Source: HXMU1420-13 sp963691715
Lineage (GTDB): Bacteria > Bacteroidota > Rhodothermia > Balneolales > Balneolaceae
DNA length: 64,000 bases
Direction: 5' to 3'
NCBI GenBank assembly: GCA_963691715.1
Contig: OY829281.1
Location: 2,294,001 to 2,358,000, forward strand
Within the stretch, counting starts at the first letter, position 1, and every line of letters begins with the position of its first letter. The notes beneath the pieces were generated by a model. The model searched no databases, was not told the origin of the DNA, and saw nothing but the letters and a program-made list of their open reading frames with translations. Shown here in pieces: positions 26,240-35,564 of this stretch. Made by a program: the position numbers and the translations under genes.

Positions 26240-27234
26240 GCTGTTTGTTTGATAATTTTGGATGCTTCTTTGGCAAAATAAGTAGCTATTAAATCTGCAC
26301 CGGCCCGTTTAAATGATAGCAGCGATTCCATCATCGTTGATGCTTCATCTAACCATCCATTTCTAGCGGCGGCTTTAATCATAGCATATTCGCCAGATAC
26401 ATGATACACCGAAACCGGTATATTAAAGGTATCTTTTACCGATCGAACGATATCTAAATATGGAAGACCAGGTTTTACCATTACGATGTCTGCACCTTCT
26501 TCGATATCTAGTTCTACTTCCCTAAGTGCTTCTAAGGAATTAGCAGGATTCATTTGATAGGTTTTTTTATCGCCAAATCCTGGGGCTGAATCTAAGGCAT
26601 CTCTAAAAGGGCCATAAAACGAAGAGGCATATTTAGCGCTGTAGCTCATAATGCCAGTATGTGTAAAACCAGCGGTATCCAACGCATGTCGGATGGCTCC
26701 CACACGACCATCCATCATATCGGAAGGAGCAACCATATCTGCGCCGGCTTGTGCATGTGATACAGACATTCGAGCAAGTACTTCTACTGTTCGGTCATTA
26801 ATAATCTCACCATCTTCCACTATTCCGTCGTGACCATAACTGGAATAAGGATCTAAGGCTATATCAGTCATCACATAAAGTTGAGGAAATTCTTCCTTGA
26901 TAAAGCGGATCGATCGTTGCATTAATCCATCGGCATTGAGGGCTTCTTTGCCTTCATTATCTTTTAAATGATCTGGCACCTTCACAAATAACAACACGCT
27001 TTGAATATCCAAAGCAACGAGTTCTTTTAATTCTTCGGTCAATCGATCTAAGGAATATCGAAAGTAATCGGGCATACTTTCTATTTCTTGTTTGATGTCA
27101 TTCCCATCTACAATAAATAATGGAGCAATAAAGTCATGGGGATGCAAGCGATGTTCCTGTACCATATTTCTAATGGCTGCATTTGCTCTTAATCTTCTTG
27201 GGCGTTGTGCTGAATGGTGCATGGCATTAATCAA
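26236..27234 (-). CDS. hemB: Porphobilinogen synthase (ALA dehydratase)
   Basis: Condenses two 5-aminolevulinate molecules to porphobilinogen. The 332-residue protein has both active-site lysine motifs (MSYSAKYASSFYGPFRDA and ADIVMVKPGLPYLDIVR). The metal-site segment reads DIALDPYSSYGHDGIV, with Asp where zinc-type enzymes have Cys, so it is probably a magnesium/potassium-type enzyme. It overlaps hemF by eight bases and hemL by four in the heme operon. Confidence 0.96.
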   Translation of the reverse strand: MINAMHHSAQRPRRLRANAAIRNMVQEHRLHPHDFIAPLFIVDGNDIKQEIESMPDYFRYSLDRLTEELKELVALDIQSVLLFVKVPDHLKDNEGKEALNADGLMQRSIRFIKEEFPQLYVMTDIALDPYSSYGHDGIVEDGEIINDRTVEVLARMSVSHAQAGADMVAPSDMMDGRVGAIRHALDTAGFTHTGIMSYSAKYASSFYGPFRDALDSAPGFGDKKTYQMNPANSLEALREVELDIEEGADIVMVKPGLPYLDIVRSVKDTFNIPVSVYHVSGEYAMIKAAARNGWLDEASTMMESLLSFKRAGADLIATYFAKEASKIIKQTA

Positions 27235-28156
27235 TGGTAAAATTAATCCAATCTACGGGTTTTAGATGATCCAATAATTTGGCTTCTTTAGAATTCGGTT
27301 CTGGCTGTACATTATAATCCCATCGAACGCGAGGGGGCAAACTCATCAAAATGGATTCTATTCGACCTTTGGTTTTTAAACCAAACAGAGTGCCTCGATC
27401 GTGTATCAGGTTAAACTCAACGTATCGTCCTCTTCTTAGTTCCTGCCAATAACGATGTTGATCGTTGTATAGCATTCCCTTTCGTTTGTTCAAAATGGGA
27501 ATGTAAGCATCGATGAAAGCACCTCCCGCATCTCTAGAAAAGTTTAACAATGTATCTACCGAGTGAGAATCATCAACTCTTAAATAATCAAAAAATAAGC
27601 CACCAATTCCACGTGTTTCATTTCTATGGTGATTAAAGAAATAATCATCGCATTGCTTTTTAAACCTTGGATAAAATGCTGGATTAGTAGCATCACATGC
27701 GCGTTTATGAATCTCGTGGAAATGCTTTGCATCTTCTGGAAATAAATAATAAGGTGTTAAATCAGCACCGCCCCCAAACCATTGATCCTTGAGTTCGCCA
27801 GAAACTTTATCATATAGCTCGAAATATCTATAATTAGCATGTACCGTTGGGCAAAACGGATTTTTGGGATGGATGACCAAGGAGATTCCACAGGCAAAAA
27901 AATCAGATTCTGAGGTTTCAAATTTTTCTTGTAAAGAGGAAGGTAATGGTCCGCCAACTACCGAAATATTAACTCCTGCTTTTTCTAATACCTCTCCATC
28001 TGAAAGAACTCTGGTGCTACCGTATCCAAAGGTATCGCGCTCCCAATTATCTACCACAAAAGTTGCCGTTGGTTCTTGGTTCTCCAAGCTATCGCAAATA
28101 TGTTGTTGCAGGGTTTTTATAAAATCAACGAATTCTTCTTTGCGGGATGAAATCAT
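27227..28156 (-). CDS. hemF: Coproporphyrinogen III oxidase, oxygen-dependent
   Basis: Oxidative decarboxylase that makes protoporphyrinogen IX using O2. The 309-residue protein shows VHANYRYFELYD, DQWFGGGADLTPYYLFPED, HHRNETRGIGGLFFDYL, KRKGMLYNDQHRYWQELRRGRYVEFNLIHDRGTLFGL and MSLPPRVRWDYN, all diagnostic. The choice of HemF over the radical-SAM HemN points to an aerobic life style. It ends inside hemB and starts one base after hemE. Confidence 0.96.
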   Translation of the reverse strand: MISSRKEEFVDFIKTLQQHICDSLENQEPTATFVVDNWERDTFGYGSTRVLSDGEVLEKAGVNISVVGGPLPSSLQEKFETSESDFFACGISLVIHPKNPFCPTVHANYRYFELYDKVSGELKDQWFGGGADLTPYYLFPEDAKHFHEIHKRACDATNPAFYPRFKKQCDDYFFNHHRNETRGIGGLFFDYLRVDDSHSVDTLLNFSRDAGGAFIDAYIPILNKRKGMLYNDQHRYWQELRRGRYVEFNLIHDRGTLFGLKTKGRIESILMSLPPRVRWDYNVQPEPNSKEAKLLDHLKPVDWINFTID

Positions 28157-28157
28157 A

Positions 28158-29192
28158 TCAACGGATGGAGTAATTCTTTACTGTATCAATAAATGCTTGG
28201 GCATGTTCTACAGGCACGTTTGGTAAAATACCATGACCAAGATTCGCGATTAATCGATCGCTCCCAAATCTTGAAAGTATGTCTTTTGTTTCTGATTCAA
28301 TGGTTTTTGGAGATGCTAATAATTTTGATGGATCTAGATTCCCTTGAACCGTTTTTGGTCCTGCATAAACTCGTGCATCTTCGGGGGTACAGCCCCAACC
28401 TATACCAAATGCATGCACGTTGGTATCTTGAAATAAAGGATATGCCCATTCAGCACCTTTTGCGAACATGATGAGAGGCACTCCATAGTCTTCAGAAGCT
28501 ATTTGTTTAAGATGTGGTAAGGCGAAACGTTTAAAATCGTCTGGACTTAAGGCTGCCGCCCAAGATTCGAATACTTGCAATACCTGTGCGCCAGCCTGTA
28601 CTTGGGCATGTAAATAGTCGATGGTTAGGCGAGTCATTATAGCAAGAAGTTTCTCAGAAGCTTTCGTTTCAGAGAATAAAAAAGATTTTGCGGTCGAAAA
28701 CGTCTTAGAACCTTGACCTTCCACTAAATAACAAAAGAGTGTCCATGGTGCGCCAGCAAATCCAATTAGAGGCACTCTGCCATCTAGTTCTTTTCTTGTA
28801 AGCGTGAGTGCATCGAACACGTAGCGAAGCGTTTCTTCTGGCGGTACAAGATCGAGCGCATCAATCTGTTTGGCAGAACGAATTGGAGTTGGGATATAAG
28901 GACCAAACCCTTGTCGCATTTCAACATCAATGCCTAAACAATCATACAACACCAGAATATCAGAAAAAATGATTGCGGCATCAGTCCCAACAATATCGAT
29001 GGGCTGAATGGTGATTTCTGCTGCTAGTTCAGGAGTTTGTACACGCTCAAAAAAAGAATATTTCTTTCTTAACACCATGTATTCGGGTAGATATCTTCCA
29101 GCTTGTCTCATCATCCAAACAGGAATTCGAGAGGTTGGTTTTTGCTCTAATACATCTAACAGCAGGCGGTTCTTTAAGGTGGGAAAAGTCAT
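28158..29192 (-). CDS. hemE: Uroporphyrinogen decarboxylase
   Basis: Removes four carboxyl groups from uroporphyrinogen III. The N-terminal RIPVWMMRQAGRYLPEYM, the FSDILVLYDCLGIDVEM segment, GFAGAPWTLFCYLVEGQGS, VLQVFESWAAALSP and the C-terminal LIANLGHGILPNVPVEH are family hallmarks. I use the ATG at 29192 (344 residues); it shares one base with the hemD stop (TGATG). A TTG two codons upstream is the only longer alternative. Confidence 0.96.
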   Translation of the reverse strand: MTFPTLKNRLLLDVLEQKPTSRIPVWMMRQAGRYLPEYMVLRKKYSFFERVQTPELAAEITIQPIDIVGTDAAIIFSDILVLYDCLGIDVEMRQGFGPYIPTPIRSAKQIDALDLVPPEETLRYVFDALTLTRKELDGRVPLIGFAGAPWTLFCYLVEGQGSKTFSTAKSFLFSETKASEKLLAIMTRLTIDYLHAQVQAGAQVLQVFESWAAALSPDDFKRFALPHLKQIASEDYGVPLIMFAKGAEWAYPLFQDTNVHAFGIGWGCTPEDARVYAGPKTVQGNLDPSKLLASPKTIESETKDILSRFGSDRLIANLGHGILPNVPVEHAQAFIDTVKNYSIR

Positions 29193-29884
29193 CAACAAAA
29201 AGTTTCTTTAATGGTTTCGCTTAACTTATGAAAAGTAAAAAGCGGTGGAGTTATGGGTTCTATCGAAGTGAATTTGGCTAATTCATGCGCCGTAGTAGTG
29301 CCGATGCAGAACAGTGTGTGTGAGGTGTTCACAGTATTGTAATTAAAATACGATCTAACCGCAGATGGACTCATAAACACGATACCATTAAACCTGGATG
29401 AATCTATTTTTTGAGGTGTTAATGAGTTTTTATACACCTCTATGGATGTTATCTGTATGTTAGTAGGCTCATCGACTAAATCTGTAAGTTCTGCTACCTT
29501 CAGATTTCCACAAAAATGAATGATGGATGCCTGTGTCTTACCAGATATCAAAGAAGCTAATTCTTTCATCGTGTGATTTTCTGGGTGGATGGAGGAAATA
29601 CCTAATTCTGCTAATTCATTGGAGGTATTTTCCCCTACCGAATACACCGAGTTTGGTATGTTCAATTTTAGGAGTAATTTTGAAATGCACTTCACCGCAT
29701 ATTTACTTGAAAATACCCATGCATCTACTTGTTTGGAAGCTTCATTAATCCACGTTTTATGAGGTATCAATTCTATTCGATTAAATGCTATACTTTCATA
29801 GCTAAAACAAGACTCTTGTATTATTGCAATCTGTCGTTGATTCAATGCTCTTGTAAACAATAAATGAGGTACTTTATTAGCCAT
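29192..29884 (-). CDS. hemD: Uroporphyrinogen III synthase
   Basis: Cyclises hydroxymethylbilane to uroporphyrinogen III. HemD sequences are very divergent; this 230-residue protein is assigned from its size, the two-domain alternating pattern, the motif VFSSKYAVKCISKLL near residue 58, GIVFMSPSAVRSYFN and FCIGTTTAHELAKF, and its position between hemC and hemE. Start ATG 29884 overlaps the hemC stop by eight bases. Confidence 0.88.
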   Translation of the reverse strand: MANKVPHLLFTRALNQRQIAIIQESCFSYESIAFNRIELIPHKTWINEASKQVDAWVFSSKYAVKCISKLLLKLNIPNSVYSVGENTSNELAELGISSIHPENHTMKELASLISGKTQASIIHFCGNLKVAELTDLVDEPTNIQITSIEVYKNSLTPQKIDSSRFNGIVFMSPSAVRSYFNYNTVNTSHTLFCIGTTTAHELAKFTSIEPITPPLFTFHKLSETIKETFC

Positions 29885-30782
29885 TGGTGGTTGCGCTATC
29901 TATCAACAAATCTGCCCCATTTGATAAAATCTCATGTGCAAAATCAGCGCCTAAATCACCAACTGCATCTTCCAGCGCAATAGATTTAGAAATACTTATT
30001 TTTCTAGCCCCATCAACAGATAATACTTCACCGGTGAAGGTTAGCGTATCGTCATCGATCGAAGCAAACCCACCTACAGCAGACGAACAGCCCACGCCTA
30101 AGGTGTTTAAAAAGCTTCGTTCTATATCAACACAAAATCTGCTATCGCCATGATTTAATTTATATAAGACTTTTAGAATTTGGGGATCATTTTTGCAGAT
30201 TATTCCAAGCGCTCCTTGTGCTGGGGCTGGGGTCATCCATTCCAATACCGTATTTATCCTAAATGGAAGACCTAAACGATCAAGTCCTGCATAGGCAAAA
30301 ATTCCACCATACCATTTATTTTTATCTACTTTTTCTAAACGGGTAGGTACGTTGCCGCGCAATCCAACAATAGTATCATCAGGAAAACGATGTTTCCACA
30401 TAGCAGACCTTCGAATGCTACCGGTTGCTAACGTGCGTTCGTCGATCGATCGCAAAGGCTTTAGAGGTTTTACGAGAACATCGTAGGGATTACCTCGTCT
30501 AGGAACAGCAGCTAGAATCAAGTCGTCATCCAAAACGGTAGGTACATCTTTTAAAGAATGTACTGCCAAGTCGATGGAATCCATCATTAATGCATGGTCA
30601 AGTGCTTTTGTAAAAACGCCTTTGTCTCCAAGCTTATGAATAGGCAAATCCTTCTCTAAATCACCAAAAGAAACCACCTTAACAATCTCAGTCTCATGCC
30701 CATATGCTTCTAAGTTTCGAGCAATAAGATGCGCTTGCCATAATGCAAGCTCACTTTTTCGGGTTCCAATTCTAACTTTCAT
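29877..30782 (-). CDS. hemC: Porphobilinogen deaminase (hydroxymethylbilane synthase)
   Basis: Joins four porphobilinogen units to hydroxymethylbilane. The 301-residue protein carries RIGTRKSELALWQAHLIA at the N-terminus, GDKGVFTKALDHALMMDSIDLAVHSLKDVP, RGNVPTRLEKVD, APAQGALGI and the dipyrromethane-cofactor cysteine in LNTLGVGCSSAVGGFA. It overlaps hemD by eight bases and hemA by eleven. Confidence 0.96.
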   Translation of the reverse strand: MKVRIGTRKSELALWQAHLIARNLEAYGHETEIVKVVSFGDLEKDLPIHKLGDKGVFTKALDHALMMDSIDLAVHSLKDVPTVLDDDLILAAVPRRGNPYDVLVKPLKPLRSIDERTLATGSIRRSAMWKHRFPDDTIVGLRGNVPTRLEKVDKNKWYGGIFAYAGLDRLGLPFRINTVLEWMTPAPAQGALGIICKNDPQILKVLYKLNHGDSRFCVDIERSFLNTLGVGCSSAVGGFASIDDDTLTFTGEVLSVDGARKISISKSIALEDAVGDLGADFAHEILSNGADLLIDSATTNG

Positions 30783-31947
30783 TCCCGATTAACTCTTTTT
30801 CTAAATGATGCACATGAAAAGCTATAATCTTTTTCTTAATTCTATGAGTGACGCTTTCGATTTTTTCATATGCATCATCTCCAACTTTATTTTTAATGCG
30901 TTTAAGTTCGTTTTCGGTAATGGCAGCAATATGTGCATGTATAGCTTCTAACTGAGGTGCTAATATCTCGTTTCTTTTTAGTTTAGCATAAAAGCTTTTT
31001 TGTTCTTCCTCAATAATGGTTTCCACTTTTGGGATGATGGTTTTGCGATCTTCAATAGCTTTTTGGGTTACATTAGATATAGCATCCATATCTATTAATG
31101 TAATATTATCAAGTTCCCCAACAGATAAGGATACGTTTCTAGGAACAGAAAGGTCAATAATTAAGCGACGTTTATCTGATAATGATTCAACATTTTTTTT
31201 CGTTAAAATTGGTTGGTTAGAACCTGTGGCCGTAATGATTACATCCGCTTTTTTTAACTCATTGTGTAATTCTTCGAAGGTATGTGCAGAAATATGATAT
31301 CCACTAGCTAGGCGTTCTGCTTTTTTATAGGTACGATTAATTACCGCTAATTCTTGTACACCTTGAGCTACTAAATTTTTTGAAACGTTTTTACCCATCT
31401 TTCCAGCGCCAATTAAAAGCACCTTAATGTTGCTAATATCGGTGAATTCTTTAATCACATTTTGAGTAGCAGCATATCCAACCGATGCGGCTCCGGAGGC
31501 AAAATTTGTTTCGTTTCTTGTTCGCTTATGCGCCCTAAAAACAGCCTGTATTAGCTCATGAAAGTTTCGTGAATAATTGGATGCAGTTAATTTATATGAT
31601 TTTTTTAATTGCTGTATGATTTGAATATCACCTAAAATCTGTGAATCCAAACCTAATCCTACTCTAAAAAGATGGTCAATAGCTAATTCATCATCATATT
31701 GGTATCCATTCTCAATGAAAAAAGAAACGTCAACACCTGCAGCAATGCATAGCGGTTCAATTAATAGTTTCGGATCACATTCTGCGTAGATTTCAATTCG
31801 ATTGCAGGTATCGAGAATTAAAGCGCCTGGTACAATTTCATGTAGTCTTGCTAGTAAAGCAGATTTTTCGCTTTCGCTCAAATAAAATTGTTCCCGTATG
31901 GACACACCGCTTTTCCAGTGTGAAATTCCAACAGCGCCAAAAGTCAT
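30772..31947 (-). CDS. hemA: Glutamyl-tRNA reductase
   Basis: First enzyme of the C5 heme pathway: reduces glutamyl-tRNA(Glu) to glutamate-1-semialdehyde with NADPH. The 391-residue protein has the catalytic Cys48 in LILDTCNRIEIYAEC, the GLDSQILGDIQIIQQLKKSY block, the NADPH site VLLIGAGKMGKNVSKNLV, VINRTYKKAERLA, and a C-terminal helical dimerisation domain. It opens the hemA-hemL operon; a partial palindrome of the Fur-like type lies 72-94 bases upstream. Confidence 0.95.
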   Translation of the reverse strand: MTFGAVGISHWKSGVSIREQFYLSESEKSALLARLHEIVPGALILDTCNRIEIYAECDPKLLIEPLCIAAGVDVSFFIENGYQYDDELAIDHLFRVGLGLDSQILGDIQIIQQLKKSYKLTASNYSRNFHELIQAVFRAHKRTRNETNFASGAASVGYAATQNVIKEFTDISNIKVLLIGAGKMGKNVSKNLVAQGVQELAVINRTYKKAERLASGYHISAHTFEELHNELKKADVIITATGSNQPILTKKNVESLSDKRRLIIDLSVPRNVSLSVGELDNITLIDMDAISNVTQKAIEDRKTIIPKVETIIEEEQKSFYAKLKRNEILAPQLEAIHAHIAAITENELKRIKNKVGDDAYEKIESVTHRIKKKIIAFHVHHLEKELIGNES

Positions 31948-32018
31948 GTGTACTATAGTGTGTTTGCCGAAAAGTAAACTATGGTATATGACTTATGTGA
32001 AGATAATGTGAAGAGTAG

Positions 32019-32041
32019 CTATTTGTAATGACTCTAAATAG
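32019..32041 (-). promoter_or_regulatory. Imperfect Fur-like palindrome upstream of hemA
   Basis: A 23-base element with CTATTT and AAATAG ends; one half (ACTCTAAATAG) resembles the half-site TTCTAAATA of the better boxes in this window, the other is degenerate (CTATTTGTAAT). It lies in the 134-base space between flavodoxin and hemA. Weak evidence alone; supported by the two other loci. Confidence 0.3.
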
Positions 32042-32081
32042 TCCTTAAATAAATCCTTTTCTTTAGGTCATGAAGAAATGT

Positions 32082-32606
32082 TTAATCTAAAATTAGTCCA
32101 AATTCATGAGATATTTGAGTAGTCCACATTTTTATTCTTTTTTCTGATAAATCGGGCTGATTGTCCTCATCAATGGCTAGGCCACAAAAGAAACCTTTTT
32201 CAAAAACAGCAATGGATTCGTCAAAATCATATCCATCGGTAGACCATTGACCAATAAGCTTTCCTCCGTTTTCTACTACAACTTCTCCAATAATTCCAAC
32301 ACCATCAATGAAAGTATCTGAATACCCATATTGATCACCTAGCCCGAAAATTGCGACTTTCTTGCCGCTAAAATCTATGGTTTTAAAATCCTCAAAAAAA
32401 TCATCCCAGTCACTTTGTAATTCTCCATTATACCAGGTAGATAATCCAAGAATTAAGCATTCATAATTTTTAAATGTATCAACAGTAACGTCACTAATTT
32501 CTAATACATCTACAAAGGAACTTCCTAATTGTTCTACTATTTGTGTTGCTGATATTTCTGTATATCCAGTATCCGTTCCATAAAAAAGGCCTATTTTTTT
32601 CGTCAT
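32082..32606 (-). CDS. Flavodoxin (long chain)
   Basis: FMN electron carrier of 174 residues, a long-chain flavodoxin. The phosphate loop GLFYGTDTGYTEISATQIV at residues 6-24, LILGLSTWYNGELQSDWDDFF and VAIFGLGDQYGYSDTFIDG define the FMN site; GQWSTDGYDFDES and GLAIDEDNQPDLSEKRI complete the fold. It is embedded between hemA and hemG, and a long Fur-like palindrome lies 58-88 bases upstream of its start. Flavodoxins commonly replace ferredoxin under iron shortage, which fits. Confidence 0.94.
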   Translation of the reverse strand: MTKKIGLFYGTDTGYTEISATQIVEQLGSSFVDVLEISDVTVDTFKNYECLILGLSTWYNGELQSDWDDFFEDFKTIDFSGKKVAIFGLGDQYGYSDTFIDGVGIIGEVVVENGGKLIGQWSTDGYDFDESIAVFEKGFFCGLAIDEDNQPDLSEKRIKMWTTQISHEFGLILD

Positions 32607-32663
32607 GATAAACTTTTATTAGAAGTAACAGTCAAAAAGTATGCGAAAAAAATGAATTTTAAA

Positions 32664-32694
32664 AACTTTATTTAGATACATTCTAAATAAAGTT
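32664..32694 (-). promoter_or_regulatory. Fur-like palindrome upstream of flavodoxin, possible hemG terminator
   Basis: A perfect inverted repeat with 13-base arms (AACTTTATTTAGA and its complement) around five bases. Read on the minus strand its core ATTTAGAATGTATCTAAAT matches 16 of 19 positions of the box at 35545. On the minus strand the repeat is followed by TTTTT, so it could also act as a weak terminator for the upstream hemG; both roles are possible. Confidence 0.6.
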
Positions 32695-32716
32695 CTAGAA
32701 CACGTGTTTTTATTAT

Positions 32717-34027
32717 CTATTTAAGGTGGCTTATCAAATCCAAAGCCCCTTTAACGCAATCTGGTACACTCACTCCCCACCTAAAATTTCCACCGATATG
32801 AATATTTGGAAACTTAGCTTCGAATTGAATTATAGATTTTAATATACTTTGGTAGTTTTTGCTAAACTGTGGAATAGCTTTAGGCCATAGCTTATAATCT
32901 ATATAGGATGGCTTAGTTGAGATTTCAAGAATTTGATTGAATTCAGAAATAGCTTGTTTGGTGATAGTATTTTTACTTTCACTTAAAATGTCCATGTTTT
33001 TGGCGCCTCCAATCATCAGGTTAAATACATATTTTTGGGGATGTACTAAGTCTGGAAAGATAGAACTCCTCCAAATTGCACCTAGCAATTTCTTTTTTTC
33101 ATTGGATGGTATTAGAAATCCAAAACCATCTTCAGGAATTGAGATATTAGAGCGTTCATAGCCTAGAATTAAAGAAGCTACTGGAGAATATATTATACTG
33201 CTTAGAATACTAGAAAATTGGGGATCTAAGGAGCTTAACAGTTCAGCTAGATTGTAAGATGGGATGGTTGAAATTACTTTTTGAACAGTCTTTGATCCTG
33301 AGTTCGTGAAAATTGTAACTCCATCATCCGTGTATGTAATATCCTGAACGGATTCATGTATAACATTGGGCTGTATTGCCTCAGTTAGCGCATCGGTAAG
33401 TGTTTGAAGACCATCCCTAAAAGAGAAAACTAATGGTGTATTTCTTTGTTTTAATGTTTTAATGAATCCCTTTAATAAAGAACCATATTTGTGTTCATAA
33501 TCTGCTAATTCTCCAAGTACACATTCTTTGCTTAAATTATAAATATCGCCAGCATATATACCTGTAAAAACAGGGTCAACAATTTGATCTGTTACTTCTT
33601 TGCCAAACCTTCTTGTAAAAAAATCACCCACACTTTCATTTTTCACTTTTTTGGGGGTTTTAAACAATTCACCACAAAGTTTAAGTTTTCCATTCGTAGA
33701 AAGTATGTTGGTTTTTAGGATAGAGAGCGGGCTGCTTTTTAGACCGTGAAGTTGACTATTTTTTACTAAATAACGTGTTTTGGAGGCCTCAGATATCGAA
33801 ATAAGCTTGCTTTGTAATCCTAGTTCATTAATAATCTCAAGTAAAATGCCAGTTTTATCCCGCAAAGAGTTGGGACCATATTCGTGTATGGAACCTTGAT
33901 GTTGTTTGGATTGAATCATACCGCCTAAGGTTGGCGCAGAATCATATAGAATAAATGGGATGTTATTTTTTCTAAGATAGAATCCAGAAGCTAATCCACT
34001 AATTCCACCTCCAATTACAGCAATCAC
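32717..34027 (-). CDS. hemG: Protoporphyrinogen oxidase, FAD flavoprotein
   Basis: Oxygen-dependent flavoprotein (HemY-type PPO) that oxidises protoporphyrinogen IX. The 436-residue protein starts with the dinucleotide-binding motif MIAVIGGGISGLASGFYLRK and LYDSAPTLGGMIQS, continues with EYGPNSLRDKT, FFTRRFGKEVTDQIVDPVFTGIYAGD, VISTIPSYNLAELL and ends with HIGGNFRWGVSVPDCVKGALD. It lies 18 bases after hemH in the heme cluster. It differs from the small flavodoxin-like HemG of enterics, whose symbol it shares. Confidence 0.92.
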   Translation of the reverse strand: MIAVIGGGISGLASGFYLRKNNIPFILYDSAPTLGGMIQSKQHQGSIHEYGPNSLRDKTGILLEIINELGLQSKLISISEASKTRYLVKNSQLHGLKSSPLSILKTNILSTNGKLKLCGELFKTPKKVKNESVGDFFTRRFGKEVTDQIVDPVFTGIYAGDIYNLSKECVLGELADYEHKYGSLLKGFIKTLKQRNTPLVFSFRDGLQTLTDALTEAIQPNVIHESVQDITYTDDGVTIFTNSGSKTVQKVISTIPSYNLAELLSSLDPQFSSILSSIIYSPVASLILGYERSNISIPEDGFGFLIPSNEKKKLLGAIWRSSIFPDLVHPQKYVFNLMIGGAKNMDILSESKNTITKQAISEFNQILEISTKPSYIDYKLWPKAIPQFSKNYQSILKSIIQFEAKFPNIHIGGNFRWGVSVPDCVKGALDLISHLK

Positions 34028-34045
34028 GAAAAAATAATTATAAGA

Positions 34046-35107
34046 TTATATGGCTTCATGAATTGGTGAATTAGAAAGAACTTCATTACACCATGCTTCT
34101 AGAACATCAATCCACAGATCGTGATCGTTAATACATGGAATCAATACAAGCTCTTCCCCTCCAGCTTCGATAAACTCCTCTTCTCCTCGAATTCCAATTT
34201 CCTCTAAGGTCTCTATGCAATCAGATATAAAGGCTGGGCACACAACGGCGACTTTTTTCTTACCTTCTTTAGCAAGCCGCTCAAGTTCTTTGTCGGTGGC
34301 TGGGCTAAGCCAAGGATCTATCCCTAATTTTGACTGAAATGCATTACTATAGGTATACGATTTATTATCGAGATCTAAATAGGTAGCCACCTGTTTGGTA
34401 GTCATAAGATCTTGATGGCGGTAGCAAAATGCATGTGCAACAGAGGTGTTTTCACAACAGTTTTCGAATTTGAGGCAGTGGTTGCCTGTAATATCACGTT
34501 TCTTTATATGGCGTTCTGGAACTCCATGATAAGAAAAAAGTAAGTGATCGAGGTCATCGGGTAAATGGGGTTTCATTGATTCCCCTAATGCTTGTATATA
34601 ACCTGGATCATTAAAAAAAGGCTCTTTTAGTTTTAGTTTTAAGTGAGGGAAAAATTCGCTGATTACTTCTTTTGTTCGCTCTGTTACTGTTTCAGTAGTA
34701 GCCATCGCATACTGAGGATACAAAGGTATTAAAAACACTTCTTCCAAATCAGGATTTTGCACAAGTAAATCTTCAATACCAGATTTTATGGAGGGATTTC
34801 CATAACGCATTCCTAAAGAGATAGGGATATCAGCTCCAAGTTTACTTCTGAGTTTGATTAGAACTCGGTTACTTATAACAATTAGCGGTGAACCATCTTC
34901 CCACCAAATCGCTTCATATGCTTCACCAGATTCTTTAGGTCTGGTATTAAGAATGATTCCTTCCACAAGGAACTTTCTTAAAGGTTTAGGGAGATCTATT
35001 ACTTTTTCATCTAATAAAAACTCTCGTAAATATTCTTTTACATCAGCAGGTTCATAACTATCGGGAGAACCAAGGTTAACTAAAAAAATTCCGGTCTTAC
35101 TCTTCAT
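34046..35107 (-). CDS. hemH: Ferrochelatase
   Basis: Inserts Fe2+ into protoporphyrin IX. The 353-residue protein has GIFLVNLGSPDS, WWEDGSPL, the catalytic His194 in LLFSYHGVPERHI and the acidic patch in PAFISDCIETLEEIGIRGEEEFIEAGGEE. A cysteine-rich segment CLKFENCCENTSVAHAFC (residues about 209-226) is noticeable and could relate to a cluster or metal site. It is the first gene of the heme cluster, with its own promoter box 24-31 bases upstream. Confidence 0.95.
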   Translation of the reverse strand: MKSKTGIFLVNLGSPDSYEPADVKEYLREFLLDEKVIDLPKPLRKFLVEGIILNTRPKESGEAYEAIWWEDGSPLIVISNRVLIKLRSKLGADIPISLGMRYGNPSIKSGIEDLLVQNPDLEEVFLIPLYPQYAMATTETVTERTKEVISEFFPHLKLKLKEPFFNDPGYIQALGESMKPHLPDDLDHLLFSYHGVPERHIKKRDITGNHCLKFENCCENTSVAHAFCYRHQDLMTTKQVATYLDLDNKSYTYSNAFQSKLGIDPWLSPATDKELERLAKEGKKKVAVVCPAFISDCIETLEEIGIRGEEEFIEAGGEELVLIPCINDHDLWIDVLEAWCNEVLSNSPIHEAI

Positions 35108-35130
35108 TAATATGTGTTGCGTTTAATTGA

Positions 35131-35138
35131 CAAAACTA
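35131..35138 (-). promoter_or_regulatory. Promoter -7 box for hemH
   Basis: On the minus strand TAGTTTTG matches TAnnTTTG, 24 bases before the hemH start codon. No clear -33 element is seen. Confidence 0.5.
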
Positions 35139-35492
35139 AAAAAATTGGGTTCTGAAACGTTCCTAAATAGTAGCACTCTTTTACATTAACATTCCATTTG
35201 CTAAGCGATGATATATTTGAGGATGTTTTGTGATATAAAAATTATTAGGTCTTATCATGCTCAGATTTAAAGTGAATAATAAACAAAAAAAAGATCCACG
35301 ACCTACTAATAATGGATGAACAATGCTTTGAATTCAAGAAAAAAATGTGGGAATAACAACGTTATTTTTCCAATAAAATAATATACCTGACCTTAATAAA
35401 ATAGGTTAACATATGTAATATTATTAATTGTTTGAAGGGGTAATACGCAGAAAAAATATTATTGAAGGCAAGATAAAAATGGCTAAAATTTA
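35139..35492. other. Long AT-rich intergenic region between hemH and the iron-uptake operon
   Basis: I find no gene, RNA or strong hairpin in this stretch. It is very AT-rich with several A runs and leads into the two Fur-like boxes at its right end. Confidence 0.5.
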
Positions 35493-35509
35493 TTTAGATT
35501 AAATCTAAA
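35493..35509 (+). promoter_or_regulatory. Fur-like operator 1 of the iron-uptake operon
   Basis: TTTAGATTAAATCTAAA is a perfect 8-1-8 palindrome, matching the 7-1-7 style of Fur operators. It lies 112 bases before the start codon of the DUF4856 gene and about 53 bases (centre to centre) upstream of a second, stronger box. Confidence 0.65.
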
Positions 35510-35543
35510 CAAAATGCTTATATTAAATAGGTGGTAAATTTCT

Positions 35544-35564
35544 TATTTAGAATTATTCTAAATA
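35544..35564 (+). promoter_or_regulatory. Fur-like operator 2 of the iron-uptake operon
   Basis: A perfect 10-1-10 palindrome whose core is ATTTAGAATTATTCTAAAT. It ends five bases before TACTTTTA (35569-35576), a one-mismatch -7 box, so a bound repressor would cover the promoter. Box and promoter sit 57 bases before ATG 35621. Confidence 0.7.
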
